Shown here: positions 28,930-31,300 of the stretch, piece after piece | Layout: every line of letters starts with the position of its first letter | Numbering within the stretch: the first letter of the stretch is position 1 | From: GCA-016699895 sp964633435 | GTDB lineage: Bacteria > Patescibacteriota > Saccharimonadia > Saccharimonadales > Saccharimonadaceae | Length of the DNA: 31,300 bases | Assembly: GCA_964633435.1 (NCBI GenBank) | Contig: CAZWHA010000007.1 | Coordinates: 1 to 31,300 of the forward strand | Direction of reading: 5' to 3' | The notes under the pieces: model-generated | The model's input: the letters and a program-made list of their open reading frames with translations, nothing else | Database searches by the model: none | Told to the model about the DNA's origin: nothing | Program-made: the position numbers and the translations under genes

Positions 28930-30936
28930 TTACCCGCCATTGCTAATCGGCACACTGCCGCCGCCTGGAAATGTGTTCCCAGAGGCGTGAACATTCGGCT
29001 GTGCCGCGTTCCCGACAATGAAGTCAAACCCACCGATGCGAGTGTCTTGGCCGAAGCGATTATTGGTGACAGTAACACCGGTACCGGTCAAGCCATACGC
29101 TTTCGTGGCAATGTTGACGCTGAATCGGCCACCCTCGACCCAGTTCTGATCGGCCGTCACATCGGAGATGGCGGCATTGTCAGGAGTAATAATCAGCCCG
29201 GTCATCCACGCATACGGCGAGCCAGTCACCGGATAACCGGTACCGTCCGTACTGTTCAGCAGCGGCATGCCAGGTGTTGCCGCCTGCCCAAGCAGTGGGT
29301 CAACGTAGCCACGGAGTGTATTCCCCCTGATGAGGATCTGCGATCCACCGACGAGCTGGATAGCATCATTGTGCGACTGATTGTCGGGGCCGTCGGCTGA
29401 CGGCGAGATATACATGAGATCGTGGATATAGCAGCCCGTGACGGTAATCTGTCCGATGTTACTCGCGGTGTCTGAGTTAACATTCCGGATACCGTCGGAG
29501 CATCTGGAAATGTCGCAGCGGTTTGCAGTGAAATTCCAGCCGAGAATACCGGCATCCGACCACCCTACCTGGCCCGGTGATCCAAACGTACAGTGATCGA
29601 ACAGGGTACCCTGGGCAGTATTCCAGTGGCAGCGAACGAATGGATCGGTGATTGCGTTTGCGATCTGCTGCCCGCGGAACCAGCAATTACGGAACGTGAC
29701 ATTTTTGGCCCTTACATACACTTTACCGCCCATGAACATGGTGTTGGTGTAGGTGGTGTTATCGGTGGTGATCGTCAAGTCCGCACTCACGGTGGTGAAC
29801 GTTGTGCCTGGCGCGTAACCGGTGTTAGTGGCGTCGGGTTTCGTCACGCCAAGCACAAAATTATCAGTGCCGCGGCGCACCAAGTTGCCCGACTCTGCCG
29901 TCCACACAAGACCACTCTGGCTCGCTGAGGATGAGATGCTTCTGGTATTGACGGGTACCTCGACACCACCCAGGGCTGCGCGTTCGGTGGCGGGAAGAAT
30001 CGTATCCTGCGCAATCGCGGTACCAGTCGCCCCTTGATTGTCGGTAACGGTCAGCTGGAAAGTCAGCGTCGTGCCGGCAATCGTTCCTGGCGCTGTATAA
30101 CTCATCGTCGCCGTATTGGCGTTCGAGATAGCAACCGTCGGACTGCCGCCAGTCTGCGTCCAGACGTACGACGTCACCGCACCATCGCTATCCGTACCAG
30201 AGCCAGCATGCGTCACCGTAGCGTAGGGTTCCAGATTGACTTGGTTCGCTCCAGCACTCGCAATAGGCGGCAGATTGCTAGCAGCATAGGACCCAATCGG
30301 TGTAGTCGTACCATCCCGAGCCTGAAGATTGGTAAAATACCAGGTGGTATAAAAACCGCTGTCGCCCGAGGCATTGGGGCCGCGATCGACAGTAGTAATC
30401 GCACCGCCCCTGGTATTCAGCGACGACCCGGATAACGAGCCGGTCTGCGTAGCGCCGTCATCGACGTACCATTGACAGGCCATCGTGCCTGCCGACGCAT
30501 CGGAGAGTATCTGTGTTTCGATCCGATACCAATGGCCGGCAACGAGAGCGACCGTGGCTGTCGCAACCACGGTGCCGCCGTACTGCACAATACGCATCAT
30601 GCCATTTGAGCGAATCAACACCGTAGCGGCATATCCGGCAGCAGTGAAGACTTGCTGAATTTTCAGATCACCGCTCGGAGCCCCAGCGTAATAAAAGCAG
30701 TCCGACAGCGCAATCTGGGTTGAGTTAAACGATGCGTCACGCACATAGCAGGATGTGCCGCCAGCTGGTGTGAGGGCGATAGCAGTTCGACCGCCACTAG
30801 CCGGGTCGCTGGCATAGACGATGGCGCCCGAGCCAGGGCTAACCTGCGTGAACGCGCTGCCAGAGTTAGCAGAATTGGCAGTAGTAGCAGCCACTCCTAC
30901 CGTCTGGCCAGCGAAATTATTTTTATGAAACGCCAT
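28930..30936 (-). CDS. Large fibre protein: LamG-like, PKD-like and beta-helix domains
   Basis: 668 residues, no signal peptide. Residues ~1-215 are LamG-like (VAGHWYRIETQILSD ... WYFTNLQARDGTT is the typical end). Residues ~220-315 are a PKD/REJ-like domain (PPIASAGANQVNLEPYATVT; TDSDGAVTSYVWTQTGG; LTFQLTVTDNQGATGTA). The rest is a right-handed beta-helix (VYVRAKNVTFRNCWFRGQQI; DGIRNVNSD; NDAIQLVGGSQILIRGNTLR). It looks like a one-gene version of the LamG and beta-helix pair downstream. Shine-Dalgarno AAAGGGGGT before the ATG. Probable phage-tail or surface receptor-binding protein. Confidence 0.75.
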   Translation of the reverse strand: MAFHKNNFAGQTVGVAATTANSANSGSAFTQVSPGSGAIVYASDPASGGRTAIALTPAGGTSCYVRDASFNSTQIALSDCFYYAGAPSGDLKIQQVFTAAGYAATVLIRSNGMMRIVQYGGTVVATATVALVAGHWYRIETQILSDASAGTMACQWYVDDGATQTGSLSGSSLNTRGGAITTVDRGPNASGDSGFYTTWYFTNLQARDGTTTPIGSYAASNLPPIASAGANQVNLEPYATVTHAGSGTDSDGAVTSYVWTQTGGSPTVAISNANTATMSYTAPGTIAGTTLTFQLTVTDNQGATGTAIAQDTILPATERAALGGVEVPVNTRSISSSASQSGLVWTAESGNLVRRGTDNFVLGVTKPDATNTGYAPGTTFTTVSADLTITTDNTTYTNTMFMGGKVYVRAKNVTFRNCWFRGQQIANAITDPFVRCHWNTAQGTLFDHCTFGSPGQVGWSDAGILGWNFTANRCDISRCSDGIRNVNSDTASNIGQITVTGCYIHDLMYISPSADGPDNQSHNDAIQLVGGSQILIRGNTLRGYVDPLLGQAATPGMPLLNSTDGTGYPVTGSPYAWMTGLIITPDNAAISDVTADQNWVEGGRFSVNIATKAYGLTGTGVTVTNNRFGQDTRIGGFDFIVGNAAQPNVHASGNTFPGGGSVPISNGG

Positions 30937-30984
30937 AGTAATGACCCCCTTTCGTCGAATTTGACCATGTACTCATAGATTCGC

Positions 30985-31300
30985 CTAGCTCGGCGTTACA
31001 AATCTGATATCTACATTATCCCGCATGCCGCCCGTACCAGAGCTCACGATAGCTGGTGATGGATCCGGCCCCTTCCATTGCACGACGATATCGCCGCGAC
31101 TTGTTGGACGAGCTGGCCAGGTGCCGCCTGATTTACTAACAGTAATCGTTGTGTTGGCTGGTAAATCCGCGACGGTCGTCATACCTGCCGCTCCTGTTGC
31201 ACCGGTTGCACCTTGGCCGCCTGCCGTTCCAGCGGCTCCAGCTGGGCCTTGTGCTCCGGTTGCACCAGTTGCGCCGTTAGAGCCAGCCGTTCCTGATGCA
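30985..31300 (-). CDS. Collagen-like fibre protein (C-terminal part, cut by window edge)
   Basis: The frame is open to the right edge. Read from the edge it gives Gly-X-Y repeats (GTAGSNGATGATGAQGPAG...) and then a short C-terminal domain (MTTVADLPANTTITVSKSGG ... DNVDIRFVTPS) of 65 residues. The internal ATG at 31182 is not the true start because the collagen repeat continues in frame upstream of it. Ends 48 bases before the large beta-helix gene, matching the collagen-then-LamG order of the second module. Confidence 0.75.
   Translation of the reverse strand, partial: ASGTAGSNGATGATGAQGPAGAAGTAGGQGATGATGAAGMTTVADLPANTTITVSKSGGTWPARPTSRGDIVVQWKGPDPSPAIVSSGTGGMRDNVDIRFVTPS

Noticed and set aside
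25335..31300. Diversity-generating retroelement or CRISPR array in the fibre region
   Set aside because: No reverse transcriptase, no template/variable repeat pair and no regularly spaced repeats were seen; the collagen repeats are protein-coding.
1..31300. Alternative genetic code with UGA as Gly or Trp
   Set aside because: UGA is used as a normal stop, for example in the rpsQ/rplN and murT/gatD ATGA overlaps, and genes remain full length under the standard bacterial code.

Overview
The window looks like a chromosomal segment of a Patescibacteria/CPR bacterium, most likely Saccharibacteria (TM7). This is an inference from gene content and style: very compact ribosomal operon, ComEC without other competence genes, MurT/GatD, a standalone CofE-like ligase, an orphan CIRCE-controlled dnaJ, standard UGA stops, and moderate G+C. 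No 16S rRNA is present to confirm it.

Layout. 1-6376 (minus) is a fused S10/spc ribosomal protein operon from rplC to the start of rpsH, read from a good promoter at 6485-6513; rpsJ is not in front of rplC. 6377-6970 holds the operon leader and a divergent promoter driving a structured leader and a 55-residue membrane protein, closed by a two-way terminator. 6975-9000 has a DUF1801 protein, a DsbA/FrnE-like protein and a DUF2797 protein. 9001-9541 has a 207-bp inverted-repeat element and tRNA-His and tRNA-Arg. 9545-13858 has a CofE-like glutamyl ligase divergent from comEC-murT-gatD. 13859-14231 has two tRNA-Pro genes with a duplicated tRNA 3' end nearby. 14283-17903 has yebC, a small membrane protein and a membrane-anchored Clp-type ATPase. 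17939-18144 has tRNA-Gly and tRNA-Lys facing each other. 18207-23798 is a cluster of peptide-bond chemistry: rimK, a RimK-associated retropepsin-like protease, two further ATP-grasp ligases, an unrecognised 315-residue protein and an S51 peptidase. 23795-25233 has dnaJ under a perfect CIRCE and a GlsB-type membrane protein. 25335-31300 (minus) encodes collagen-like, LamG-like, PKD and right-handed beta-helix proteins that resemble phage tail fibre/spike or surface adhesion proteins, arranged as two similar modules.

Two things stand out. First, the second fibre module is preceded by a promoter with consensus -35 TTGACA and -10 TATCAT whose 19-bp spacer contains a run of ten G residues, the architecture of a phase-variable promoter. 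Second, at least ten genes have a recognisable -10 element only 6-10 bp before the start codon, which predicts leaderless mRNAs as a common mode in this genome, often with extended (TGn) -10 elements. The ligase/peptidase cluster is the best candidate for an undescribed biochemical system.

All functional names rest on reading the protein sequences by eye; no database search was run.
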